Source: an uncultured Prevotella sp.
GTDB lineage: Bacteria > Bacteroidota > Bacteroidia > Bacteroidales > Bacteroidaceae
Assembly (NCBI GenBank): GCA_937906765.1
Contig: CALCUV010000148.1
Coordinates: forward strand, 1 to 6,150
Reading direction: 5' to 3'
DNA length: 6,150 nt
Made by a program: the position numbers and the translations under genes. Position 1 is the stretch's first letter. Each line of letters starts with the position of its first letter. The notes under the pieces are model-generated. The model did no database searches and had not been told where the DNA came from. It saw only the letters and a list, made by a program, of their open reading frames with translations. Positions 5,819 to 6,150 of the stretch are shown here, in pieces.

Positions 5819-5912
5819 AAGGTTTTAAGGTTATGAGGTTGCCATTCGGGAAGGAGAAAACCTCTGGTTCCGCATGGTCTCAAAACCTCATAACCTTAAA
5901 CCTCATAACCTT
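5819..5912. repeat. Intergenic repeat with AACCTCA/TAACCTT arms between fabI and the TPR gene
   Basis: AACCTCATAACCTT occurs twice directly, at 5884-5897 and 5899-5912, and once inverted as AAGGTTATGAGGTT at 5827-5840. The inverted copy can pair perfectly with either direct copy over 14 bp, with further pairing into GGTTTTAAGG beside it and a loop of about 43 bases. Each 14-base unit is two heptamers. The loop side carries TTCCGCATGGTCT at 5868-5880, the core shared with the repeats near 676 and 3926. The hairpin lies five bases after the fabI stop codon and could act as an attenuator or an mRNA-stabilising 3' structure, but no T-run follows it. Confidence 0.75.
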
Positions 5913-5917
5913 GTATG

Positions 5918-6150
5918 TTATCCGTAAATAATCTTACCGTTTTCGTCTTCAAAAGCTTCAGTGTCTCTTGAGTACTGATTCATGGCGCGAAGACTCATAC
6001 CCATGCTTGAGAAACCGCCGTCATGGTAGAGATTCTGCATCGTAACCTTGCGCGTATAATCCGAGAACATCATCACGCAATAGTCTGCGCAATCATCAGC
6101 AGAGGCATTGCCAAGAGGAGACATCTTATGAGCGAACGACATCAAGTCAT
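5918..6150 (-). CDS. fabI: Enoyl-[acyl-carrier-protein] reductase, C-terminal part
   Basis: Only the last 76 codons and the stop are in the window; the gene continues past the right edge. FabI reduces trans-2-enoyl-ACP with NAD(P)H in the last step of each fatty-acid elongation cycle. The visible part matches the C-terminal end of Bacteroidales FabI as I remember it, with KMSPLGNASADDCADYC followed by VTMQNLYHDGGFSSMGMS. This segment covers the last helices and strand of the short-chain dehydrogenase fold, where P-L-G and the H-D-G-G turn are conserved. The cofactor-binding glycines and the catalytic Tyr/Lys lie outside the window and cannot be checked. The C-terminus (EDENGKIIYG) looks complete. 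The TPR gene follows on the same strand. Confidence 0.9.
   Translation of the reverse strand, partial: DLMSFAHKMSPLGNASADDCADYCVMMFSDYTRKVTMQNLYHDGGFSSMGMSLRAMNQYSRDTEAFEDENGKIIYG

Noticed and set aside
5794..5883. Upstream start for the TPR protein
   Set aside because: The added 30 residues are a translation of the hairpin repeat between fabI and the TPR gene.

Overview
The window looks like chromosomal DNA from a Bacteroidetes, probably a member of the Bacteroidales close to Prevotellaceae. The evidence is a LysS with the Bacteroidetes-type C-terminal extension, GpsA and FabI sequences of the Bacteroidales kind, a TAnnTTTG-type promoter in front of lysS, and start codons without Shine-Dalgarno sequences. 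Genus-level placement is a guess from remembered protein sequences; no search was run.

Layout. Positions 1-139 are non-coding and hold several hairpins plus a heptanucleotide array. Two minus-strand genes follow: an ECF-type sigma factor (720-1202) and, downstream of it, a small single-pass membrane protein (140-616) that may be its anti-sigma partner. A 476-base divergent intergenic region (1203-1678) holds three 21-base iterons and the lysS promoter. On the plus strand come lysS (1679-3394), an AT-richer gene for a four-helix-bundle (S23/IVS-type) protein (3538-3915), and gpsA (3993-5048). A strong bidirectional terminator (5099-5144) separates gpsA from two minus-strand genes: a TPR protein (5239-5793) and, upstream of it, the 3' end of fabI, which runs off the right edge (5918-6150).

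How the genes relate. LysS charges tRNA-Lys, GpsA makes sn-glycerol 3-phosphate for phospholipids, and FabI completes fatty-acid elongation, so most of the window is housekeeping. As I remember it, lysS-gpsA is a conserved pair in Bacteroides; here the four-helix-bundle gene sits between them.

The most unusual content is between the genes. At least four gaps carry low-complexity arms built from heptanucleotide units. The unit differs by locus: TGTACTC at the left edge, AAAGGAG/CTCCTTT around the four-helix-bundle gene, and AACCTCA/TAACCTT near the sigma factor and fabI. Three of these gaps also share a short core like TCCGCATGGTCT. I read them as one family of small dispersed repeats with locus-specific arms, and the four-helix-bundle gene appears to be bracketed by two of them.
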